Source: Eunapius fragilis (taxonomy: Eukaryota > Porifera > Demospongiae > Spongillida > Spongillidae). Taken from it: a stretch of DNA of 64,000 bases. Shown one piece after another: positions 47,483 through 55,650 of this stretch. Numbering within the stretch: the first letter of the stretch is position 1; each line of letters opens with the position of its first letter. The translations under genes and the position numbers were made by a program. The DNA lies in NCBI GenBank assembly GCA_963681505.1, contig OY811978.1, forward strand, positions 1,600,483 through 1,664,482, given 5' to 3'. The notes beneath the pieces are model-generated. The model saw only the letters and a program-made list of their open reading frames with translations, made no database searches and had not been told where the DNA came from.

Positions 47483-48746
47483 CACACACACACTCCCAAC
47501 CAGACTACTCAATAGTGTTACATTATACATGTCGTTCACACATCTCCACTACTGCTAACAGACCTAGTACCGGTCATAATAAATAGTCCAAAGCATACTG
47601 CTAACAGACTTACATGTATACATGCAAGCCTAATACCATTGTGTGACCTGTACACCTGTGTACACTCTCAACCCTCCCCTCCTAGCACCATTGTGACCTA
47701 CACACATGTGTACCTCCCCTCCTAGTACCATTGTGTGACCTACACACCTGTATACCTCCCCTCCTAGCACCATTGTGTGACCTACACACCTGTGTCCCTC
47801 CCCTCCTAGCACCATTGTGTTACCTACACACCTGTATACCTCCCCTCCTAGCACCATCATTGTGTGACCTACACACCTGTGTACCTCCCCTCCTAGCACC
47901 ATTGTGTGACCTACACACCTGTGTACCTCCCCTCCTAGCACCATTGTGTGACCTACACACCTGTGTACCTCCCCTCCTAGCACCATTGTGTGACCTACAC
48001 ACCTGTATACCTCCCCTCCGAGCACCATTGTGTGACCTACACACCCCTGTGTACCTCCCCTCCTAGCACTTTTGTGTAACCTACACTTCCCCTCCTAGCA
48101 CCATTGTGTGACCTACACACCTGTGTACCTCCCCTCCTAGCACCATTGTGTGACCTACACACCTGTATACCTCCCCTCCTAGCACCATTGTGTGACCTAC
48201 ACACCTGTATACCTCCCCTCCTAGCACCATTGTGTGACCTACACACCTGTGTACCTCCCCTCCTAGCACCATTGTGTGACCTACGCACCTGTGTACCTCC
48301 CCTCCTAGCACCATTGTGTGACCTACACACCTGTATACCTCCCCTCCTAGCACCATTGTGTGACCTACACACCTGTGTACCTCCCTCCTAATACCATTGT
48401 GTGCCCTACATGGGGACATGTTTGTGTGTGGGGAAGGGGAGGGGGGTATCTGTGTGTGTGGGGCCATAATGCCAGTGTGGTGTACATGGGGAGGTGTGTG
48501 TGCGGTGGAGGTGTATGTGTGTACTGCATCATGAATATATTTACTGAGGACTACTTGTAATCATGTTGTTTACACTTTATCACAACCACCTTATACCTTA
48601 TATGGTGTTGATCATGTTCACAGGGAGCCCTTATGTATGCTGATGTTAGTGCTTCAGCTGCCCAGCCCCGCCCTGCCAAACCAAAGACCAATGCAGGCCA
48701 AAACCTGGGAGCACAGAACATCTTATATAGTGTGTACAGTAGTTGA
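31030..48746 (+). CDS. gene B: Ig/FN3 receptor with ITIM-like tail, 14 exons
   Basis: Exons: 31030-31099, 34269-34622, 35001-35273, 35770-35793, 37105-37458, 37837-38109, 38589-38612, 41146-41526, 43773-43862, 46087-46170, 46832-46966, 47019-47061, 47149-47251, 48624-48746. They total 2331 nt, 776 codons plus TGA, with every splice GT-AG and in phase (extracellular exons all 1-1). Order: signal peptide, Ig-a, FN3, stalk, Ig-a, FN3, stalk, Ig-b, two stalks, TM, tail. The tail has SVYAVV and LMYADV, both fitting [SIVL]xYxx[IVL], and ends with ILYSVYSS. By motif it would be an inhibitory-type membrane receptor recruiting SH2 phosphatases; ligand unknown. Introns hold minisatellites, a hAT and a LINE. 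Confidence 0.75.
31790..31990 (-). pseudogene. hAT C-terminal dimerisation domain remnant
   Basis: Minus strand reads [20 protein letters not shown] and then [12 protein letters not shown], the usual hAT C-terminal block (R.KTYLR..M...R..NL...H..K). A short deletion removes part of the ERSFS motif. Confidence 0.75.
32000..32220 (-). pseudogene. hAT transposase middle fragment
   Basis: Contains SLPRKRKA and, across frame shifts, a stretch like [14 protein letters not shown]; both are typical of ZMYM1/DUF4371-type hAT proteins. Same decayed element as the C-terminal remnant. Confidence 0.6.
33074..33331 (-). pseudogene. hAT transposase fragment (DUF4371-like)
   Basis: Includes [20 protein letters not shown] followed by [10 protein letters not shown], matching the R..IG...QM..F.F.FG..LG block of this family. 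It lies upstream of the middle fragment in the right order. Confidence 0.6.
34269..34622 (+). CDS. gene B Ig-a exon 1
   Basis: 354 nt, acceptor CTCTTAG, donor GTGGGT. Ig-like domain with seven Cys and many N-glycosylation sequons. Confidence 0.8.
35001..35273 (+). CDS. gene B FN3 exon 1
   Basis: 273 nt, begins [11 protein letters not shown]. Differs from the second copy at several codons (for example SSGLTT and SRPVV), so the two repeats have diverged slightly. Confidence 0.8.
35527..35542. repeat. poly-G tract in the FN3-stalk intron
   Basis: G-run after GTCTATGTCAT; equivalent runs at 38364-38390 and 43588-43608. Confidence 0.85.
35770..35793 (+). CDS. gene B stalk exon 1 (8 codons)
   Basis: Acceptor TGCACACAG, donor GTAAGTT. 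Encodes PASAPTP. Being 24 nt and phase 1-1 it can be skipped without changing frame. Confidence 0.6.
35985..36536 (+). repeat. (TG)n-core minisatellite, array 3 (about 11 units)
   Basis: Same core as array 1, 190 bases after stalk exon 1 of gene B; ends abruptly at the duplication junction. Confidence 0.95.
37105..37458 (+). CDS. gene B Ig-a exon 2
   Basis: 354 nt, same splice sites as copy 1. Amino-acid changes from copy 1 cluster in the middle (VLQPFIPM for VQAFTPV). Confidence 0.8.
37837..38109 (+). CDS. gene B FN3 exon 2
   Basis: 273 nt with acceptor TTTTCAG and donor GTATGT; encodes the family FN3 domain ([19 protein letters not shown]). Confidence 0.8.
38589..38612 (+). CDS. gene B stalk exon 2 (8 codons)
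   Basis: Identical to stalk exon 1 in sequence and splice sites. Confidence 0.6.
38808..40830 (+). repeat. (TG)n-core minisatellite, array 4 (about 41 units)
   Basis: Longest array. Variant units (CATGTACGTAATACCAG) recur with a spacing near 202-208 bp (about 39033, 39240, 39648 and 39850) and a CAGTTCACAT variant at 40143 and 40394, showing multi-unit higher-order repeats. Confidence 0.95.
41146..41526 (+). CDS. gene B Ig-b exon
   Basis: 381 nt, acceptor TTCCCCCAG, donor GTAAGA, phase 1-1. Begins [16 protein letters not shown] with [10 protein letters not shown], then [10 protein letters not shown] and [11 protein letters not shown]; a second Ig-like type also used by gene D. Confidence 0.75.
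41680..41790. mobile_element. fragment of the 17.4-kb MITE family
   Basis: Shares GTGGTGTAAAAAGCA, GGTATATAGGA and AAATAGACCTATATT-like stretches with the MITE arm. Confidence 0.5.
41830..42300 (+). mobile_element. LINE 3' coding part (forward)
   Basis: Across frameshifts it reads [19 protein letters not shown], then [11 protein letters not shown] and [20 protein letters not shown] plus EVRDCLGD, the C-terminal region of the sponge/cnidarian LINE family. It faces the RT part of the same family at 42.3-43.4 kb. Confidence 0.75.
42310..43390 (-). mobile_element. LINE reverse transcriptase part (reverse)
   Basis: Minus strand, in order: [37 protein letters not shown], the WYADDS catalytic box (42917-42906), [33 protein letters not shown] and [11 protein letters not shown]. 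Stops and shifts break the frame. It lies in the intron between the Ig-b exon and stalk 3 of gene B. Confidence 0.8.
43361..43410. repeat. short sequence shared with 54.70 kb
   Basis: CACGACCCGGGTCAATTCCT followed by ATATAGGAACTACT is repeated near 54702-54737. A looser relative is at 33080-33110. It may mark an element terminus. Confidence 0.6.
43588..43608. repeat. poly-G tract
   Basis: Same intronic position as the G-runs at 35.53 and 38.37 kb. Confidence 0.9.
43773..43862 (+). CDS. gene B stalk exon 3
   Basis: 90 nt, acceptor CACACAG, donor GTAAGTT. Encodes [19 protein letters not shown] and a short charged end (KEGSTT). Confidence 0.65.
43890..44126. mobile_element. 237-bp insertion in a duplicated intron
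   Basis: The sister introns after 35793 and 38612 read GAGCATACCAGAGTC continuously; here 237 bases are inserted after GAGCATA, flanked by TA. It has no inverted ends and contains the palindrome GGCGCCTTTGGCGCC. Class unknown. Confidence 0.65.
44290..44610. repeat. diverged tandem repeat
   Basis: About 75-bp units marked by AAGCTTGTCC followed by G-rich sequence occur three to four times. Confidence 0.45.
44697..46006 (+). repeat. (TG)n-core minisatellite, array 5 (about 26 units)
   Basis: Same core and strand as array 1, after stalk exon 3 of gene B. Contains a shortened unit at 44790-44810 and variant units with CATACCGTACAC. Confidence 0.95.
46087..46170 (+). CDS. gene B stalk exon 4
   Basis: 84 nt, acceptor TACACAG, donor GTACTT, phase 1-1. 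Encodes [18 protein letters not shown] and PPPSNTAT. Confidence 0.65.
46198..46749 (+). repeat. (TG)n-core minisatellite, array 6 (about 11 units)
   Basis: Begins only 28 bases after the stalk 4 donor. Units are more diverged (CATATGTACAG, CATATAGG) than in the other arrays. Confidence 0.95.
46832..46966 (+). CDS. gene B transmembrane exon
   Basis: Encodes [20 protein letters not shown] followed by a further Ile/Val/Leu run and the stop-transfer RPKGNK. Acceptor TCTACAG, donor GTAGGC. A 30-residue hydrophobic span with Gly-rich start is a clear single TM helix. Confidence 0.8.
47019..47061 (+). CDS. gene B cytoplasmic exon 1
   Basis: 43 nt, acceptor TTGTACAG, donor GTATGT; encodes [14 protein letters not shown]. 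Phase 1 in, phase 2 out. Confidence 0.65.
47149..47251 (+). CDS. gene B cytoplasmic exon 2 with ITIM-like motif
   Basis: 103 nt, acceptor CACATTAG, donor GTATGA. Encodes a Pro-rich stretch ([18 protein letters not shown]) then [15 protein letters not shown] fits the ITIM consensus. Without the splice at 47252 the frame stops one codon later. Confidence 0.65.
47437..47493. repeat. (CA)n microsatellite
   Basis: About 28 CA units with one CG interruption, in the last intron of gene B. Confidence 0.9.
47640..48395. repeat. 42-bp minisatellite, long array (about 18 units)
   Basis: Units of the kind TGTGACCTACACACCTGTGT ACCTCCCCTCCTAGCACCAT, in the last intron of gene B. The same unit occurs at 26.03-26.25 kb. 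Confidence 0.95.
48624..48746 (+). CDS. gene B last exon with tyrosine motifs
   Basis: Acceptor TTCACAG, stop TGA at 48744-48746. Encodes [17 protein letters not shown] and ends [18 protein letters not shown] fits the ITIM consensus; ILYSVY nearly does. Frame joins the preceding exon at phase 0. Confidence 0.7.
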   Translation, partial: GALMYADVSASAAQPRPAKPKTNAGQNLGAQNILYSVYSS

Positions 48747-48768
48747 AAGTAATACCTTAAACATGTAT

Positions 48769-48884
48769 AGCTATTCATTGCTTATTTAGGTGTCCCATAA
48801 TTCATAATGCCGGCAGAGTGGCAGCTAACTGTCTGGATTCTTATTAAGAGAGTTATTTGGGACACCTAATAAGCAAAGAATAGC
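48769..48884. mobile_element. 116-bp fold-back element
   Basis: AGCTATTCATTGCTTATTTA ... and its inverted copy AATAAGCAAAGAATAGCT form arms of about 28 bp, just after the gene B stop; probably within the 3' UTR. Confidence 0.7.
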
Positions 48885-48889
48885 TTTAA

Positions 48890-49440
48890 AAGTCTACAGT
48901 TTTGAGGTACTATTCCGAGCTGGTACTGTATAACATTGCTTTTTAAATGCTCTAATCCTTACCAGTACTATGATTGTGTGAGTTAGTATTTTAGGACTTG
49001 CAATGTGCAGTATTTGCTTGTTATTGTACAGACATTTTGAGAACCTCACTGTTTTGCTATGTAATGGTGGGTGTAAGTGTGAGTTCTGTATAATCATTAA
49101 TGGTCCTACCTAATAATGTTCTGTGCAGTCCTCCATACCTTGCTGAATATACCTTGCTGAGTTATAGACATTCTGCAGGCTCTGATGTGAATGTTGTCCT
49201 GACCATTTTAATGATTATTACAAGTCCATTATTATGTCCCATGCCATAATGATGATGTAATGCCTCTTGTGTGATCTACTGAAGGCCATATTATTGAACA
49301 TTCATATGCTTGTACTATTAATAGTAATGCTTTCAAGAGCTGGAGGCCTCACTGGTCATCACTGATTGACATTTACTTGTATGTTTGAATAGTTAGAAGG
49401 CAATGCACAAACACAGATAGAGTCTAAATACAATATAACT
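48890..49440. other. spacer after gene B
   Basis: AT-rich, no gene seen; probably 3' UTR and intergenic DNA. Confidence 0.35.
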
Positions 49441-49449
49441 CCATATGCA

Positions 49450-49818
49450 CTAAAGGCTACCTTCAGCCCATGTCCTCTGCATGCTGAAACCTTGACCAGG
49501 AGAGCAAGGCTCTAGCATTGCAATGAGGTTAAGCCTCTGGTAGATGTTTGTGATGGCCTTTGACTTGCTGCACTGCAGCTGCAGGGCCAGCCGGGCTGCC
49601 AGGCGAGAAACTGAGCACTGAGCTTCTTCACCCCAACAATCATAGGTCTCTACTGCCAAGGGGACACCGACCCAACCTAGCTCTCTGCACTTCTGATCAT
49701 TGGCATTGTGCTTGCCAGCTTCAGCTGCTATACCAACAAGAAGCACATCATATGTTAATGTACACATCAGTACATTAGGGGCATCTTGTGTTGAACATAA
49801 CCCTCTTCCCCAGTCCAT
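49450..49818 (-). mobile_element. LINE C-terminal fragment
   Basis: Reads ELGWVGVPLAVETYDCWGEE then LAARLALQLQCSKSKAITNI and YQRLNLIAML, the end block of another LINE of the same broad group (W...PL.VET...W..EA......L..RL). Open for 122 codons but without the RT. Confidence 0.7.
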
Positions 49819-49925
49819 CAGACCAAAGGAAGTGTGGTATGTCCTCCTATGGCCCTGTCCTGGGGACCAGGTTGATCAGGTTGCTACCAACAAGAGCTGG
49901 GGTAGTCCATGTAAAGGTCACCTGG
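49803..49925. pseudogene. Ig-b exon fragment folded on itself
   Basis: 49810-49872 matches the start of Ig-b in plus orientation (GTGTGGTA, TGTCCTCCT, CCTGTCCTGGGGACCAGG). 49873-49923 is the next part of the same exon inverted (TTGCTACCAACAAGAGCTGG ... AAAGGTCACCTGG). The exon was cut and inverted at that point. Confidence 0.75.
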
Positions 49926-50054
49926 TTGAACTACAGTGCATGCTACATGGAAAGGTGGAAGGTGAATGAGTAGAAGGAAGGATGGGGGAGAGGGAGAGGA
50001 GGAGGGAGGAGAGGAGGAGAAATAGGTAAAGGGAAATAGAGTGAGGTCAAGAGA

Positions 50055-50232
50055 AAGACATTGCTTTACACCTTCACACCTGAAGTATTTGACCAAAAGT
50101 AAGTTTACGCACATACATCCCCTCCCCCCTCCTCCCCCTGCATCCAAAGATGTCTCATATTTGTATGTGTGGATGTGCGTAAACTTATTTTTGGTCAAAT
50201 ACTTTAGGTGTGAAGCCAAGGTGCATAAAGCA
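50055..50232. mobile_element. fold-back element
   Basis: CACCTGAAGTATTTGACCAA and AAGTTTACGCACATACATCC are repeated inverted at the right end. Arms are about 60 bp around a C/T-rich loop. Confidence 0.75.
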
Positions 50233-50369
50233 ATGTCTTCCTCTTGCCCTCACTCTATTTCTTGTATATATGTGTGTCACCTTGCAAACAAAGTTTCATC
50301 ACGTTAATTAGATGGGCGTTTCGAAAGTTTCAAAATTCGTTCGACCTAACATCGAACCGAGTCAAACTA

Positions 50370-50587
50370 CACCACCAGAAAAGTTTATTTTGTATCAAAT
50401 ATGTAATACATATTTGAAACATTCATCTCCGCAAGCGTATACATAATTGTATCAGATATGTGTATTTGTAACATATTAGCAAAACATATTTGATACATAT
50501 CTGCTTGCTAAGATCGATGTTTCAAATATGTTTTTTGCTATGATACAATTATGAGTTATGATACAAATTTGAACTTTCCTGGGTGTG
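50370..50587. mobile_element. 218-bp TA-flanked MITE
   Basis: Ends CACCACCAGAAAAGTTT and (inverted) CACACCCAGGAAAGTTC, both followed by a TTTGTATCA block. TA lies on each side; the duplicate locus at 26.5-26.76 kb lacks it. TA target and form suggest a mariner/Tc1-type MITE. Confidence 0.75.
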
Positions 50588-50799
50588 TAGTTACAAACTA
50601 TTCGATACCGGTTCGCGTGAGCTGAACTGGAACATGCCACACTTGCTGATAATCCCAGGAAGTTGGCTGGGCAGTAATACAATGGCAGTGGTTATGTGAG
50701 GTAGCTTCCTATCTCTGCCTTAATCCTGAAACAGGCCTACGCTACCGCCTACACTAGAGAGTTTATTCCTTTAAATCAATGGTCAATTACACAACCAAT

Positions 50800-51320
50800 T
50801 CTAAGAACCTGTAACGGTCGCGTGGTACTAACGAGACGTTCGCGTGCATTGTATTTAGGGACGTGACGTGGAAGTTAGGTACCCCGACCGTCACAGGACC
50901 TAGCCTACGCTGTTAAAAATCAACGTAACGTTCCCAATACGGTCACGTTACGCTTTAGATATGTTCACGTTATTGTTACGCGAATGTACGGTATCGTAGC
51001 GACAATAGTGATAACAATAAACCACACACTGTACAATACACATTAAAGCAACAGGTGGTATTCTTCCAGTCATGAGATAACAGATTGTAACACCTTGTCT
51101 TTCTATAGTTCTCATCTCACGAAGTCAACACGAAGTGCCACATTCGTTAACCAGAGAAATAGATCGCATGATGCCAGTTGAAGGGACAATTCGAAGGATC
51201 TTACTCCTTGACACTCAAAGTCATTCTTGCGTTGTTCATCATCTCTCAACATGATTGGCTCCATGTGTTTCAAAGCCTTTCACTGCATTCAAAACAAAAA
51301 AGTAAGATTCTGATGTCCAA
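50800..51320. other. CpG-rich spacer
   Basis: ACGTTACG-like words are frequent at 50810-51000. It may be the outer part of the element containing the pseudogene to the right. Confidence 0.3.
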
Positions 51321-51322
51321 CT

Positions 51323-52930
51323 TTATAGGGGAATTTTTAGAAGATATATAAAATGAATTGGCAAAAAGCCTACCGATGATCCAGCATTGACCACATAATA
51401 AACGAAGTCCCCAACTTTGACAAGCTTTGACACTGATCCCATCACAGCATTTCCTACTGTACTAACTGGTGCAGACAGTGTAATAGTGAGAGGAAGTAGT
51501 ATGTTCGCTGCCAGTTGCAGTATCGAGGGATATGTCACCAATTTCAGCCAAGAAAAAATTGTCGCAGAGGACAATCTACACAATTTTGAATGACCTGCTT
51601 TCTGAGGGGGAAAACAGTGATGCAGTGAACATTTAAAATTCACTCGTACCTTACGAAGTGCTCCATGTTCAAAAATAGCACGTTCATGAGATGAGAGCCA
51701 AAAAATTCCTGCACCTCTGATGATTTGTAAGGCTGTTGCAGTCCAGCACCACACCTATTAAACAGGCATACAATTATGTAAATAATGCAAGATGGGTTTA
51801 CCTTTCAGCATTTCCATACATTACTCAGATATCGAATGCTCTCCAGGATAGCAAAGCTGTTGCAGATGTCAAGACTTGGAGCATGCTTGTTAGCAAAAAA
51901 TATTGTGACATCGTATAGCAGAATTAAAACTCTCACATCTATAAAATAATTATAGCAGTATCAAACAAGTGTATGTACATGTACATACCTCTCAGTGTTG
52001 TATGATGATGCTGGGCCAAACTTTAATATGTCATCTGTAATATGCAGAAGCAAATGTATCTTAAGTTTCTTGCATAGCTCAGGACAATGACTATCCACAA
52101 TGTCAGCAAACTCCAGGCAGGTAGAGTGGAATAATTCAGCTTTCTCAGGACAAAAGCGGTCACAGTGGATATTTTTAAAAACCTGTGTTAGCAACAAGGT
52201 ATCTAAAAAAAAAAAATACTAAAAAGTTACCTTTGACAGGGCCAGCCACACTTGTACTTCAGTTGGAGATAGGAAAGGAAGTAATATAAAAATTGCAATT
52301 TGGGCAACTATTTAAAAATCACGGCCAACAAAAGAACGTAGTATTTTGTTATGTCTCAAGACAACCTCTTATCAAAATCCTGATAATGAAAATGCTGCAA
52401 TGCGAGCAGAGAGTTCACCTCTTTGCACAGATGACAACCGACTCATCTTTTTCCGCAATAGGTACTTATAAGAACTCAGTAGCATAGTGTGCAGCACTTC
52501 AATTGGTGTGCTCCTGCAAAGCAATGATATAAAGCCACAGCATGGTGCAAAACTAACGTACTTATGGACATCAAAAGGCAGCCAAGCATGGATTAGGATC
52601 ATCACTGATCCCAAACTCTGTTCGCAATGCCTTTCTTTGTGTCATAGTCTTGGCACATTTGATACGATGGATTTGTGACAGAGTTGTGGTCTTTTCTCGC
52701 AAGGCACCAATGCCAATCAAACCTGTTGAGGAATCAACCTCAATAAATAATATAGGAAAAAACATGCTATGACACTGTTATGCATTAATCTGCTGTGCAC
52801 CTACCATGCAAAACTCTGCAATATTTCATTTGCAGGTATAATTCACTGCAAGCATATAACCGATCATAACACAATAAATGCACCAAACCCTGCCAACGTA
52901 CTTAAATTCTCCTTGTGGTACCACAGGATA
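51323..52930 (-). pseudogene. transposase-like gene with introns, broken
   Basis: Minus-strand pieces in order: TPIEVLHTMLLSSYKYLLRK with LSARIAAFSLSGF; RSFVGRDF; LPFLSPTEVQVWLALSK; KKLKIHLLLHITDDILKFGP with ASSYNTER; then CESFN and ANKHAPSLDICNSFAILESI. This series (TP.E.LHT, GRDFK, H.L.H...D...FGPA..F.TER.E.FN, HAPS.DI) matches large transposon proteins known from basidiomycetes and Hydra, from recall; the class name is uncertain. Splice-like sites separate the pieces. A stop after GRDF and a one-base shift in the last piece show it is inactive. Confidence 0.6.
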
Positions 52931-52999
52931 TCGCACAAGGTATTCTGAAATCGCCAGATTTGCTAGGCATATCTTCAAAGTTGAAGCTATTGAATTGAC

Positions 53000-54400
53000 A
53001 TAAACGGAATACCAGTGCTGGAATGATTCTGCAGTAAAACATTTTTTAGTGAGTTTAAGTTGCTAATTATAAGAATTCACTTACTAGTATTGGAGTAGTG
53101 TACCCAGGTAGCTTGTATTTCGCCAAAACTGAAACACTAGGAACTTGCAAACATAACATATGCAACGTGTGGATAATAAACTTTAAGTTAGTCATGCCCT
53201 GCAATGCAGGAAAAGTAAGTATTTATTTTGAGAAGTTCAGATTTATTATATATTAGCACACTCACAATTGACCGAGGGCTATGAACAATGAGGTAGGCCA
53301 TTGCAAGAGATTTTGACGAGAATGGTTTATAGTCATCTAGATATTCCAAAAATCTCAGTGTAAGTGATGTATCAGTACAATATTGGCCTTACCAGTACTA
53401 GCTTCACTTAATTGTAACTCTGTAGACACTGGTGCTTCATCAGGGCAGAGATAATATATTATCTCTGATCAGGGGTTACTAAAGTGCCACAAATTTATAA
53501 ATAGTGCTGAGAGTACCATCATATAACATAACCATTTTACAATATTTACATGTACCTGAATCCTTCCATTCCTCGGTGAGGGTACTACTGCTAGCTGTTG
53601 GTTCTCCGATTTCGCAATCTGCGGTGGAGCCGGTGCTTACAATTTCAGACAGTCACGGACTCGGGTGCTTGAACTACTATGGCAGAATCGTAGGAGCCAT
53701 CAGATTATGTGACGACGCTATAATAATACCTGGATTCCGCCACTCTCCAGTGAGACCATCTTCATGATCGGTGCTTACAGGATCTGCATGCGCAGGAGGA
53801 CAGACATCAGGTGTTTCGACGATTTATTGTGCCCGACTAATACACTGCGCGTAGTTTCTGTGAGCACTTGTCAGCAAATGTCTATCATATTTGCTCTAGA
53901 ACACAAAGTCCTTTTTGCAAAGACAACAGTAAAAGGAACCTTCATTTTGAACCGCAGACAAGCGCACGTGCATTTTGAGAAGGCGGAGCAAGCTGATTTT
54001 GGCGACCCCCTACCTCTAGAAACGTCGGGATGAGTATCAGTGGCTCTTTCACTGCATCTCCATTACCGGTTGATGACATTAACCGTTGATGTTGTCGCCT
54101 CATTTCGTGTCTATTATAGTACCAATTTTTTATTAGTACTATTAATATTGTAAAATGCATTACGGTAACGTTACATTCGCGTGAATGCAGTATTCAACTA
54201 CAATACTGTAACGTCGCCCGCTTTTGTTTGGGATCACTGTAAGGAACGCGGGAGAATTCTAACACGTCGTCTGCTCTCCTCTTTTGTTTGCACAATTCTA
54301 AATATACGTAAATGTCGCCATGGGAACGCTTTTATTTAACACAACGCATTACGCAATGATTACGTATATGCTTTATTCATACATCTGATACTTGAAGATG
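53000..54400. other. region with possible 5' exons of the transposase-like gene
   Basis: Minus-strand stretches reading LTEEWKDSG and LTGEWRNPG (53545-53765) look like related short repeats and could be first exons. A small hairpin AGAGATAATATATTATCTCT is at 53445-53464. Nothing firm. Confidence 0.3.
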
Positions 54401-54419
54401 GCCTTCCAGGAGATTCTAA

Positions 54420-54690
54420 AGCGATCGATATAAATTGCGCTCTTTAAAACCGTTCCTATCCCGAGTTATGCTCACCCGAGAATTAGAAGAAGAAGAAGAA
54501 GAAGAAGACGACGACGTAGAAGAATTGCCTTGGGACGAGGAAAAACACGAACATTTTTGTTCTCTTAAAGCAAACAGTTTGAAGACTGAAACAAAACATT
54601 AAAATGACCGTCTTTGCCTTCTGGTTCGATAGCAACAAAGAGCAACACTAACCGTTTCTCGGTACGCGAGTTATACGCGGGTCGCGTTTT
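54420..54690 (-). repeat. diverged third relative of the leader repeat
   Basis: TTTAAAACCGTTCCTATCCC followed by GAGTTAT, a GAAGAAGAAGACGACGACG run and GTTTCTC parallels 19190-19440. It lies directly before the 54.70-kb shared motif. Confidence 0.5.
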
Positions 54691-55387
54691 TTAATGATAT
54701 TCACGACCCGGGTCAATTCCTATATAGGAACTACTATCGTAGTTCCCGATAAGCACTACATGTATTATAATTCTTTGATGCAATTCACAGGCTTGTGCCT
54801 CTCAATAGATGGTTGGCCACATGCAGAACAGAGTCCACATACAGGACTTGGACTGGCTGCCTACCCTTATGGAAATCTATTTTAAGTATGAAAAATCCTA
54901 ATCACTCCAGTGCCATTAATGGTTGGCTTGGACCCATGTGTGCACTTAAGTACTCCTATTCAATATTCAATTCTGACTTTGTTAGAATACAAAGGCATTT
55001 GCTTGTCAACCATCTCAGGACTTCACCAGCTGCAATGGGCAGAATCTTGTTTTTGACTAGAACAATGAGACTACCTCCCCATCAAGAATTGGACACTAAA
55101 CTATTAAATTGATACAGCTATGATCATGTATTGAAATGCTAAGTGATCTTCAACCACTTCAATAATACTCAGGATTTTACATCCATGGATTGGGGATTGA
55201 TCTTTCATGACAGTTTTAATCAAGTTAGTAAGCTTATTAATGGAATTGGGCCAATCATGTACACATGTTAAGGTGCACACAGAATAGTATGACATCATTA
55301 GTACAAATGCAACAAAAACTGAAAACTAACAGAAACTTCTAAATATATACGGATGAGCAATAAAATTGTGTACAACAAACACCGTTA

Positions 55388-55650
55388 TCAAGCTGTTCCA
55401 TATGCAGCATTGCTCTCTAGCTCAATTGTATTGGTTGGCTTCTGATTAATGCCCACCACCTCATACGTGGTAGCAGTAGGGATGGAAGGAGGGGCTTCAG
55501 TAGTCATAGAGGATACTCTTGGGATGTAGCAAACACATATTATGATGGTGGCCACCAAAGCCCCCAGAGAGGAGGAGATGAGAAATGTGACTGCAAATGT
55601 TATCCCAACAGCAGTAGGGATGTTAATCCCGACAGCATTTGACATTGCAA
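55388..55650 (-). CDS. gene D last exon: TM helix and tyrosine tail
   Basis: Acceptor TTTTCAG, stop TGA at 55390-55388. Lead VAMSNAVGINIPTAVG, then the same TM and tail as gene C. Only about four to six base differences over the shared 240 bases. Confidence 0.75.

Noticed and set aside
47630-48470. Open frames of Gly/Val/His- or Cys/Leu-rich 14-residue repeats
   Set aside because: Product of the 42-bp minisatellite inside the last intron of gene B; several frames open at once.
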